From Xanthomarina sp. F2636L (lineage in GTDB: Bacteria; Bacteroidota; Bacteroidia; Flavobacteriales; Flavobacteriaceae), in NCBI RefSeq assembly GCF_026410195.1, contig NZ_JAPMLM010000055.1, positions 248,001-312,000 on the forward strand: a DNA stretch of 64,000 nucleotides, read 5' to 3'. Below the pieces are notes generated by a model. The model worked only from the letters and a program-made list of their open reading frames with translations, did no database searches and was not told the DNA's origin. Position 1 is the first letter of the stretch, and the number at the start of each line of letters is the position of its first letter. The position numbers and the translations under genes were made by a program. This document shows, in pieces, positions 17,536 through 24,755 of this stretch.

Positions 17536-18354
17536 ATGAGACAAACATCTAAGTGTCAAATGCCTAAGCAAAAAGGAATCATAAAAATACATGGTAAATT
17601 AAACGGTAAAAGTTATTACCCCCTTAACGGTGTCTATATTTCCCGTATGGCTAATGGCCCTTCCAAAGAGCGCATTCAAACAGACCCAGCCTTCGCCCAT
17701 TTAAAAGCAAAAAACCAGGAGTTTGGCATGGCGTCTAGATTATCAAAAGCCATAAGAACAGGTGTTTTAGAAACAGTAAAAGAGTTTCAAGATTCCAAAA
17801 TGGCAAGTCGCTTAACGGGGGCCTGTTATCAAATCATCCAAGAGGGGAGAGGACACATTGGAAAAAGAGAAGCCAAGCTGCAAAACAATCCACAAGCGCT
17901 TATTGGCTTCCAACTCAACCAAAAACAGACGCTTAATCAAATATATGCTGCAACTCCGGTAGTTACAAGCCATAAAAACAGACGGTTAATCACCATAAGC
18001 ATTCCAAAAAGTACAGAAAACCACCTGATAAAGCGTCCAAAATCAGCCACACATTTTCAGCTTACGGCAGCCCTGTCTATGGTATCTAATTACACATGCC
18101 GTTCAGACCAGAAAGCATACAGACCAGTGGCTCCAAAACAAAATGCCGTAGGCATCACTCAAAAAACAGAGCCTTTATTATGTAAAATAGCCCATACAAA
18201 TCTTCAAATCCAACTCAAAACCCCGGTAAAAAGAGAGGTTTCTACTAATGTCTCACTTCTGGTTTGGTTCGGAATTCAGTTCCTTAAACAAGAAGGCCAC
18301 ACATATGTTAGCTATAAAAACATGCGGGTTATGCAGGCCATCCACCTGCTTTAA
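17536..18354 (+). CDS. Protein of unknown function, 272 aa, basic
   Basis: A 272-aa basic protein without signal peptide or membrane segment. The N-terminus (KQKGIIKIHGKLNGKSYYPLNG, then GPSKERIQTDPAFAHLKAKNQEFG) matches a family I recall as uncharacterised proteins in Bacteroidota, with the hallmark KxRIxTDPAFxxxRxNxxEF. A middle segment (SKMASRLTGACYQIIQEG) resembles the SRLT block of that family. The C-terminal half is rich in Gln, Thr and Lys with few clear secondary-structure cues. Its DNA is visibly richer in G and C than the surrounding AT-rich island, suggesting a different origin. ATG 17536 follows an AT-rich leader; related palindromes lie on both sides. Function not known; not a recognisable transposase. 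Confidence 0.65.
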   Translation: MRQTSKCQMPKQKGIIKIHGKLNGKSYYPLNGVYISRMANGPSKERIQTDPAFAHLKAKNQEFGMASRLSKAIRTGVLETVKEFQDSKMASRLTGACYQIIQEGRGHIGKREAKLQNNPQALIGFQLNQKQTLNQIYAATPVVTSHKNRRLITISIPKSTENHLIKRPKSATHFQLTAALSMVSNYTCRSDQKAYRPVAPKQNAVGITQKTEPLLCKIAHTNLQIQLKTPVKREVSTNVSLLVWFGIQFLKQEGHTYVSYKNMRVMQAIHLL

Positions 18355-18769
18355 AGCTAGTAACTACGGACTTCATAAAGGGTTCCCTCGTAGATACTTT
18401 ATAGGTACTCCGGGGTTACTTCGGGGTTTAGCCATATAATCATTAGGTATAAGTCTAGTAAAGTTGAAATTATGGACATAACAAGTTTAAAACCTCCAAA
18501 GACTAATGTATTATCAAAATGTTTGTATAAGGATGCGTCTATAAATCAAACAAGATTTCAAACGCAAATAAATCCCTCAAATGAATTTCCATGCATGGGT
18601 ATTCAGAATATTTAAATTATCCGTAGTCTCGAAATCCAGGATCTATAGAACTTCATAAACACCAACATAAAATCCTTAAAGATTTTATAAATGGTATAAC
18701 TGATCTGACTATAACAAATTTATAAATTAGAGGCCACACTAATCCCATGGATATATTAGCCGTAATTGC

Positions 18770-18802
18770 TTTTAACATAATGATTGACGATATAGACCTA
18801 AA
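18770..18802. repeat. Left copy of 33-bp direct repeat (block C)
   Basis: TTTTAACATAATGATTGACG followed by ATATAGACCTAAA matches 27208-27240 at about 30 of 33 positions, including an unbroken TGACGATATAGACCTAAA of 18 bases. The pair encloses exactly the five-gene operon, the Gabija pair and adjoining spacer DNA. Confidence 0.7.
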
Positions 18803-18838
18803 TGATTAATTATGAATAATACTTATAATTATTATTTG

Positions 18839-18879
18839 TTTTAATATTGAATCATCCACTGGATAATCCAATATTAAAA
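18839..18879. repeat. 41-bp near-palindrome 2
   Basis: Arms 18839-18858 and 18860-18879 match at 18 of 20 positions around the centre 18859, giving the dyad TTTTAATATTG...CAATATTAAAA with an inner ATCCA/TGGAT. It shares its half-site with the palindrome at 17342-17374. No T run follows directly as in a normal terminator. Confidence 0.75.
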
Positions 18880-18966
18880 GTGTACTATAATGTTCTGCGT
18901 TATGTAACTTGAGCTTTGGTAAAAGCGAAGGTTTTTACTACAATTTCTTGAAAAAATTTATATCTA

Positions 18967-18979
18967 AAAAGTTTCTTCT
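18967..18979 (+). promoter_or_regulatory. 13-mer shared by both island operon leaders, copy 1
   Basis: AAAAGTTTCTTCT lies 154 bases before the first codon of the Nudix operon; the same 13 bases lie 151 bases before gajA (22591-22603). The similar distance suggests a shared regulatory site, but the motif is simple and could be coincidence. Confidence 0.3.
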
Positions 18980-19133
18980 ACAATGTTAATGGAACACTTT
19001 TTATGCGACGACGTAGGAGGGAAGCGTAATATGTGTGGAATGGATTAAAAAGAATGAATAATAAATTCACTAATTTCAGGTACAACTACAGAGTATTTTT
19101 TAACTTTACACATTAAATTAATAAATTAAATTA

Positions 19134-19766
19134 ATGAGTGAAAAAATTGATGTTTTTGATACTGATATGAACTATCTCGATTCTGTCAGTCGTGATTTAG
19201 CTCATAAATATGGATTATGGCATAAGACTGTACATTGCTGGGTTGTTTCAGAAAAATTAAATTCAATATTAATTCAAAAAAGAGGTTCAAATGTAAGTTT
19301 TCCTGATTTTTTAGATATTAGTGCTGCTGGTCATTTAAAAGTAAAAGAAACTTCCGAAGAAGGATTAAGGGAAATAAATGAAGAATTAGGTTTCAATTAT
19401 GAAAAAGAAGATTTATATTTCTTAGGTTCAAGAATTGAAATGACAAATTATAATAAAATGAGAAATAGAGAATTTCAATATATATACTTACTGAAAAAGA
19501 ATTTATCTCTTGATACAATAAGCCCTGACAAAAATGAAGTTAGTGGTCTTATGTGGTTAAATACAGATGTTGGTATAAAATTATTTAACAATGAAATTGA
19601 TAATGTTAATCTAAAGCTACATAAGTACGAAAAAAATAAAAAAAATGAGACAATTGATTTTTTAATAAATAAAGAATCATTTGTTCCTAGAAACTTAAAT
19701 TACTATAAAAATATTTTAATAATGGCACAAAGGTTAATTTCTAAAGACTTCCCTTTAAGTGTATAA
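19134..19766 (+). CDS. Nudix hydrolase (IPP isomerase-like branch), first gene of the five-gene operon
   Basis: A 210-aa protein with a Nudix fold at about residues 25-165: HCWVVSEKLNSILIQKR is the usual first strand pair of the Idi/YfcD-like branch, and REINEELGF at 79-87 is the metal-binding core of the Nudix box. The leading Gly-x5-Glu part is one residue short (AAGHLKVKETSEEG), so the box is imperfect. These enzymes cleave nucleoside diphosphates linked to another group. About 45 C-terminal residues extend past the domain. It starts an operon with RpiB-like, RpiA, membrane and kinase-Nudix proteins (gaps 9, -1, 10 and 0 bases). Substrate unknown. Confidence 0.85.
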   Translation: MSEKIDVFDTDMNYLDSVSRDLAHKYGLWHKTVHCWVVSEKLNSILIQKRGSNVSFPDFLDISAAGHLKVKETSEEGLREINEELGFNYEKEDLYFLGSRIEMTNYNKMRNREFQYIYLLKKNLSLDTISPDKNEVSGLMWLNTDVGIKLFNNEIDNVNLKLHKYEKNKKNETIDFLINKESFVPRNLNYYKNILIMAQRLISKDFPLSV

Positions 19767-19775
19767 AATTCAATT

Positions 19776-20168
19776 ATGAAACAAATTGGTATTATTTCTG
19801 ATAATAAAAGCTTTTTTAAAAAATCCTTGATAATAAAGGAACTTTCAGAAAATTATTTGGATTGCATTGTAGACCTTGGTACTTATGATGATGTTACAGA
19901 AGTAGATTTTGAATCATTGGGGAATAAAGCAGCTAACTTTATAAATTCTAGTGAAAACAATTATTGCCTAACCCTTGATTTATCTGGTAATGGAATTTCT
20001 ATGTTTGCAAATAAGCATAAGAATATTAATGGTGAAGTTATTTTTAATGAAGAAGTATTAGATGAAGCTTTTAGAAGTGAAATAAGGTTATTTTGCTTTA
20101 CATCAACTTTACATACTGAGAATTTAATTGCTATATTCCATAAATTAATAACAAAAATTCTTGCTTAA
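19776..20168 (+). CDS. RpiB/LacA-like protein with altered active site
   Basis: A 130-aa protein that follows the ribose-5-phosphate isomerase B pattern: IGIISDNKSFFKK at the start (family IGIASDHAGxxLK), VDLGTYDD at 32-39, SGNGISMFANK at 70-80 (family CGTGxGxSIAANK or SGNGEQIAANK), and a C-terminal helix. The catalytic pieces are changed: the His after SD (residue 10) is Asn, the Cys position is Asp68, and the Glu found after SGNG in actinobacterial enzymes is Ile74. The protein is also shorter than typical RpiB (about 145-160). It probably binds a phosphosugar or a partner rather than isomerising. Its TAA overlaps the ATG of rpiA, so the two are translationally coupled. Confidence 0.75.
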   Translation: MKQIGIISDNKSFFKKSLIIKELSENYLDCIVDLGTYDDVTEVDFESLGNKAANFINSSENNYCLTLDLSGNGISMFANKHKNINGEVIFNEEVLDEAFRSEIRLFCFTSTLHTENLIAIFHKLITKILA

Positions 20169-20866
20169 TGAAATGGAAAAATAGTATAGGTGATAGTTTC
20201 GATTGGGGACTTGAAATAACTAATAAAGAACAAAAGGAAATTGTTGCTCAAAAAATAGCTGGTTTTGTAAAGAACAACCAAACCATTGGTATAGGATCGG
20301 GATCAACAGTTTTTCTTTCATTAACTCATATTGCAAAAAAAGTAAAATCTGAAAACTTAAATATTAAAGTTATACCTACTTCTTTTGAAATAGAACTAGC
20401 TTGTTCATCATTAGGTTTATCATTAACCACTTTAAAACAGGATAAACCAGATTGGTATTTCGATGGAGCAGATGAAGTAGATCCTAATAATAATCTTATT
20501 AAAGGTCGTGGTGGAGCAATGTTTAGAGAAAAATTATTACTAGTATCGAGCAATAAAAATTACATTATTGTAGATGAAACAAAAATGGTTGATAACTTAG
20601 GCACAAACTTTAAAGTTCCAATTGAAATATATCCTGATTCTATAAATTATGTTAGGAATTGTTTGATAGAGATGAATGCAATTAAAATAGATTTAAGAAT
20701 TGCTCAAAAAAAGGATGGTCCAGTAATTACTGAAAACGGAAATTTCATCTTAGATGTTGATTTTGAATTTATTAAAGGGAATTTGGAAAAAGAAATTAAA
20801 AATATCGTTGGGGTAGTTGAATCTGGTTTATTTCAAAATTATGAGCTAACAATAATTAAACCTTAA
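20168..20866 (+). CDS. rpiA: Ribose-5-phosphate isomerase A
   Basis: A 232-aa RpiA with all expected residues: phosphate loop GIGSGST at 41-47, catalytic DGADE (Asp99, Asp102), Lys112 in IKGRGG and Glu121 in REK, followed by the KVPIEIYP strand and the C-terminal GVVESGLF. It interconverts ribose 5-phosphate and ribulose 5-phosphate in the cytoplasm. A 15-residue N-terminal extension (MKWKNSIGDSFDWG) precedes the family start. RpiA is normally a core pentose-phosphate gene, so its presence in an island beside a defective RpiB-like protein and Nudix enzymes points to a dedicated role. Starts on the stop codon of the preceding gene. Confidence 0.92.
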   Translation: MKWKNSIGDSFDWGLEITNKEQKEIVAQKIAGFVKNNQTIGIGSGSTVFLSLTHIAKKVKSENLNIKVIPTSFEIELACSSLGLSLTTLKQDKPDWYFDGADEVDPNNNLIKGRGGAMFREKLLLVSSNKNYIIVDETKMVDNLGTNFKVPIEIYPDSINYVRNCLIEMNAIKIDLRIAQKKDGPVITENGNFILDVDFEFIKGNLEKEIKNIVGVVESGLFQNYELTIIKP

Positions 20867-20876
20867 AATTAATTTT

Positions 20877-21512
20877 ATGGCAGAAGATACAAACGAATTA
20901 GAAGAGAATATACCTTCTGAAGTTTATAGTTTTCCAAATGATGTAAAAGACAACCTTGTAGGTGTATTACAAAGTGAATATAGTAGTTTAAAAGCTGAAC
21001 AGACAACAAGAATTGCAATACGAGAGAATACATATTTAACAAATTTTTTAGCAATTGGAGCTATATTATCAGTTGCTTTTTCAAGTGATCCAATTGAATA
21101 TTCATTTTTTTTATTAATTCCGGTAATTTCAACTTGTATATATTGGGTTTATTTGAATAACGATTTAATGATATCTAAGCTTCAATTATTTTTTGAGCAA
21201 GAATTTCCCTTAAAAGTTTTAAATACATTGAATTCTTCTGATGAAAATTACAATTACAAAATTGAGGATGTCTTGGATAAAATCAGTACATGGGAATTAT
21301 TCCATAGAAATGAAGATAAGTTTAGAAGTTTGAGAAAGTTTATGAATACTTTATTTTTAGTCATCGGTTTTGTTGGTATAAATATATCTGCTATTCTGCT
21401 AACTTTTTCTTTAGCTATTAAAGGCAATAATTTGTTTTTAGGTATTTGGATATTTGATTTAATACTGACTTTAGTTGTTATTATTTCTTTATTATACACA
21501 AAAGACTGGTAA
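20877..21512 (+). CDS. Four-helix membrane protein, possible effector
   Basis: A 211-aa protein with an acidic N-terminus (about 40 residues), a helix VLQSEYSSLKAEQTTRIAIREN, then two adjoining hydrophobic segments (about 60-78 and 82-100), a soluble helical section of about 55 residues (KLQLFFEQEFPLKVLNT...WELFHRNEDKFRS) and a second hairpin (about 155-178 and 183-205) ending KDW. The helix-hairpin-helix-hairpin layout recalls uncharacterised membrane proteins and the SLATT-like membrane effectors of nucleotide-signal defence systems, without a diagnostic motif. It is inside the operon between rpiA and the kinase-Nudix gene, whose ATG follows its TAA directly. Confidence 0.75.
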   Translation: MAEDTNELEENIPSEVYSFPNDVKDNLVGVLQSEYSSLKAEQTTRIAIRENTYLTNFLAIGAILSVAFSSDPIEYSFFLLIPVISTCIYWVYLNNDLMISKLQLFFEQEFPLKVLNTLNSSDENYNYKIEDVLDKISTWELFHRNEDKFRSLRKFMNTLFLVIGFVGINISAILLTFSLAIKGNNLFLGIWIFDLILTLVVIISLLYTKDW

Positions 21513-22508
21513 ATGATATTTATAATTGGAGGTCCTTCTGGAGTTGGAAAAAGTTTTCTATGTAAAAATGTAGTTAAGAATTTTTCTGATTTTTATCTTC
21601 CCAGAAAACATACGACAAGATCACAAAGACCTAATGAGGACGAAAGTGAGTATTATTTTGTTGATGATTCCGAATTTTTCAAATTAAAAGATGATAATCA
21701 ATTTTTAGTTAATACTAATATATATGATAATTGGTATGGATTATTAAATACAGAATTAGAGGAAGCTATTGATGATAAGAGAAATGCAATATTTATATTA
21801 GATGTCTTTTTGGCTCAAAAATTCAAAAATATTTTTCCGAAATCTATTTTGATTTTTGTACAACCTGCAAATTATAAAGATTTAATTAATCATTTAAAAA
21901 AAAGGGAAATTGACTATAAGGAGGATGTTAAGGATAGAATAAAACTGATAAATAATGAATTGGAACAAAAAGAAAAATTTGACTATGTAATTCCTTTTTA
22001 CAATAGTGAAATGTCTTTTGAGTTATTGAAAGGTATAATAACTGAAAAGTATTGTAGAGTTAAAACTTTTAATGACCAAATAGAATTCAAACTAAATTCT
22101 TTATTTAAAATTTATCCCAAAGTCGCAGTAGATATAGTTGTAATAAATGAAAAGAAGGAAGTGCTTTTAATAGATAGATGGAAAAAGCCATTTGGTTTTG
22201 CTCTTCCTGGAGGTTTTGTTGAGTATGGAGAATCTGTTGAAGAAGCAGCAATTAGAGAATTAATTGAAGAAACTTCAATTGCAACCAGTAAATTATTGTT
22301 TTTAGGTGTTTATTCAAAACCTAATAGAGATCCTCGAACGCAAGTCGTTTCTATTGCTTTTAAATATTTTGTAAATTCTGAATCTGTAAAAATAAAAGAT
22401 GGAGGAGATGCTAAAAAAGTATTTTGGAAGCATTTATCAGATTTAAGTAATCTTAAATTAGTTTTTGATCATTACGATATAGTTAAAGATGCCATAAAAA
22501 CAATTTAA
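21513..22508 (+). CDS. Guanylate-kinase-like P-loop kinase fused to ADP-ribose-type Nudix hydrolase
   Basis: A 331-aa two-domain protein. Residues about 1-185 resemble guanylate kinase: P-loop GGPSGVGKS at 6-14, then HTTRSQRPNEDESEYYFV and WYGLL, the GMP-site region; the GMP-binding Ser is Lys in this copy. PhnN ribose 1,5-bisphosphokinases share this fold and are an alternative. Residues about 200-331 are a Nudix domain with a full box (GGFVEYGESVEEAAIRELIEE at about 232-252, Gly of xGU replaced by Ser) and the LGVYSKPNRDPRTQVVS segment typical of ADP-ribose pyrophosphatases. It closes the operon. A kinase-Nudix fusion of this kind is unusual; it suggests turnover of an ADP-ribose-like compound coupled to phosphoryl transfer. 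Confidence 0.85.
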   Translation: MIFIIGGPSGVGKSFLCKNVVKNFSDFYLPRKHTTRSQRPNEDESEYYFVDDSEFFKLKDDNQFLVNTNIYDNWYGLLNTELEEAIDDKRNAIFILDVFLAQKFKNIFPKSILIFVQPANYKDLINHLKKREIDYKEDVKDRIKLINNELEQKEKFDYVIPFYNSEMSFELLKGIITEKYCRVKTFNDQIEFKLNSLFKIYPKVAVDIVVINEKKEVLLIDRWKKPFGFALPGGFVEYGESVEEAAIRELIEETSIATSKLLFLGVYSKPNRDPRTQVVSIAFKYFVNSESVKIKDGGDAKKVFWKHLSDLSNLKLVFDHYDIVKDAIKTI

Positions 22509-22590
22509 TTCATTCAGCCTTTAAAACATTTTTTATTTTATAAAGGACTAAAATAAAAATAAAACTGCAATTTTATTAAACTGCAATTAG

Positions 22591-22603
22591 AAAAGTTTCT
22601 TCT
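22591..22603 (+). promoter_or_regulatory. 13-mer shared by both island operon leaders, copy 2
   Basis: AAAAGTTTCTTCT, 151 bases before the gajA ATG, identical to 18967-18979 before the Nudix operon. The 246-base leader otherwise is AT-rich with no gene. Confidence 0.3.
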
Positions 22604-22754
22604 GATATATTATTATAAAATTTACTGTTTTACTCCAGAACAATTCCTACAAAATTTATTATATTTAAACTCTCCCTATTTAATTAATTATCTAAACAAT
22701 ATTGCTTAAATATTACTTCATATTCATAATTGAAGAAAAAACATATATAATAGA

Positions 22755-24755
22755 ATGAAAATAAAAAATGTAGAAATAAAAAACTTCAGATTACTTGAAG
22801 ATATCCAAATTTCACTTGATGATAAAATATCATTAATTGTAGGAAGGAATAATAGTGGTAAAACTTCTGTAATTGAAATTTTCAATAATTTCTTTAGTTA
22901 TGAGAATTCTACTTTTATTTTTGAAGATTTATCGATTAAATCTCTTAAAAATTTTAATGAGGCACTCAATAAGTATAAAGAATACAAAGCATTAGAAGAT
23001 GGAGATGATAAGGATAAATTGGAAAAAGTTTTTAAGGATTTATTACCATCAATAGAATTAGGAATTTATATTGAATATGATGACAATGATGATGGCAAAT
23101 TAGGTTCACTCTCTGAATTTATTATGGACTTGGATGAAAGCAGAAAAGATGTATACATAAAGTGTCTATTTAGTATAAATGAAAAAGAATTATTTATTGA
23201 GGAGTTTATAAAATATAGCGGTGATTATAACAATGATTTTGCAGAATTTGTAAAACAAAATCTGAAAAATTATTACACAATTAAATTTTATTCGACTGAT
23301 AAAAACGATTTGGATAATTACAGAGAAATAGAACGTAAATCTCTTATAGAAAATGTTTTTATTACTCAATTTATTTATGCACAAAGAAACCTTGATGACC
23401 AAGCAAAAGATAAAAATAAGAGACTTTCAAAAGGATTTGAAGATTACTATAGACTAAATAAAGAGCAGTTTAAAGATGATGTTAAAACTATTGAAGGATT
23501 ATTGAGTAAATTTTCAGACGAGTTAGATGAAAATTATAAAAAGTTGTTCCAAGGAATATTTAAGGATTTAGAAAAATTTGGAATAGAAGATGGTGTTACA
23601 CTTCAAAAATTAATCATTAAATCACTATTTGATGCTGAAAATATTCTTAAAGGTAATACTCAATTATTTTATAATCAAGATACAAGTGTTTTACCTGAAT
23701 CATATAATGGATTGGGATATAGCAATTTAATATATATGATTTTGCAATTCATAAGTTTTTATGAGGCATATGATAAAAGAGAACCTAGACCAAATTTTCA
23801 AGTAATTTTTATTGAAGAGCCAGAAGCACATTTGCATCCTCAAATGCAACAAGTTTTTATTAAAAATATCAATGATTTCATTAAAGAAAAACATGATTGG
23901 AATGTTCAAGTTATTATCACAACACATTCTTCTCATGTTGTTGAAAAAGGGTCATTTGAAGGAATAAGATATTTCGATAATACTTCAGACAATCTTTTAA
24001 TTAAAAATTTGTCAGATTTCAAGAATGAAATAGAGGTAAAAAAACCCGAAACTATTAAGTTTTTAAAGCAGTATTTAGTTTTAAAAAATTGCGATATGTT
24101 TTTTGCTGATAAAGTAATCATGGTAGAAGGAACAGTAGAAAGATTATTGTTATCAGAAATCATAAGTAACAAGTTCAAAAAATTAAATTCTCAGTATCTT
24201 TCACTAATTGAAGTTGGTGGAGCTTATGCTCATAGATTTAAAGAATTTTTGGAATTTTTGAATATTAAAACATTAGTCATTACTGATTTAGATTCAATTG
24301 ATAGTGCGGATAGTAATAAAGCTTGTAAAGTAAGTAAAGGTGATAAAACAAGTAATGCTGTCTTAAAGAATTGGCTTCCTGAAAAAACTTTATTAGATGA
24401 TTTAATAAAATTAGATGACAAAAATAAACTCAGTAAATCTAAAAGAATAAAAGTGGCATATCAAATTCCTGAAAATGGTGTTAAAAAAGAAGATTGTGGA
24501 AGAAGCTTTGAGGACGCTTTCATACTTGCAAATGCTGAAAAGCTTACAAAAGCAACAGGAGAAATAATTGACAAAAGGTTTAATGGAAAGACCAAAGATG
24601 AAATTTATAATAATGCTTATGAGATTGCCGAAAAAATGTCCAAAAGTAAAACTGATTTTGCATTTGATATTATGTTAATGGAACAATGGAATGTTCCAAA
24701 ATACATTAATGAAGGTCTTGCATGGTTGGAGAAAGATGAAATTTTAGCGGAATAA
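22755..24755 (+). CDS. gajA: Gabija GajA-type OLD-family ATPase/TOPRIM nuclease
   Basis: A 666-aa OLD-family protein. The N-terminal ABC-type ATPase has Walker A GRNNSGKT at 30-37, a signature-like GLGYSNLIYM, Walker B IFIEEPEAHLHP near 352 and the H-loop TTHSSH near 390. The C-terminal TOPRIM domain has IMVEGTVERLL (near 455) with the metal-binding Glu and DLDSID (near 510). In Gabija this nuclease nicks phage DNA when nucleotides are depleted. It is longer than the best-studied GajA (about 580 aa), the extra being a charged, coiled-coil-like insert in the ATPase domain (residues about 70-250). The stop TAA overlaps the ATG of the helicase gene, the expected two-gene layout. Confidence 0.88.
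   Translation: MKIKNVEIKNFRLLEDIQISLDDKISLIVGRNNSGKTSVIEIFNNFFSYENSTFIFEDLSIKSLKNFNEALNKYKEYKALEDGDDKDKLEKVFKDLLPSIELGIYIEYDDNDDGKLGSLSEFIMDLDESRKDVYIKCLFSINEKELFIEEFIKYSGDYNNDFAEFVKQNLKNYYTIKFYSTDKNDLDNYREIERKSLIENVFITQFIYAQRNLDDQAKDKNKRLSKGFEDYYRLNKEQFKDDVKTIEGLLSKFSDELDENYKKLFQGIFKDLEKFGIEDGVTLQKLIIKSLFDAENILKGNTQLFYNQDTSVLPESYNGLGYSNLIYMILQFISFYEAYDKREPRPNFQVIFIEEPEAHLHPQMQQVFIKNINDFIKEKHDWNVQVIITTHSSHVVEKGSFEGIRYFDNTSDNLLIKNLSDFKNEIEVKKPETIKFLKQYLVLKNCDMFFADKVIMVEGTVERLLLSEIISNKFKKLNSQYLSLIEVGGAYAHRFKEFLEFLNIKTLVITDLDSIDSADSNKACKVSKGDKTSNAVLKNWLPEKTLLDDLIKLDDKNKLSKSKRIKVAYQIPENGVKKEDCGRSFEDAFILANAEKLTKATGEIIDKRFNGKTKDEIYNNAYEIAEKMSKSKTDFAFDIMLMEQWNVPKYINEGLAWLEKDEILAE

Larger units (their letters stand above)
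18355..19133. other. Gene-free interval before the five-gene operon
   Basis: These 779 bases carry no supported gene; a 47-codon frame at 18472-18615 has no other sign of coding. The interval contains a G-rich stretch (two CGGGGTT units near 18410-18430), the 33-bp direct repeat shared with 27208-27240, the 41-bp palindrome, the 13-mer shared with the Gabija leader, and the promoter region of the Nudix operon just before 19134. Confidence 0.6.

Noticed and set aside
18472-18615. 47-codon frame in the island spacer
   Set aside because: No promoter, ribosome-binding site or family evidence; kept only as a note in the gap entry.
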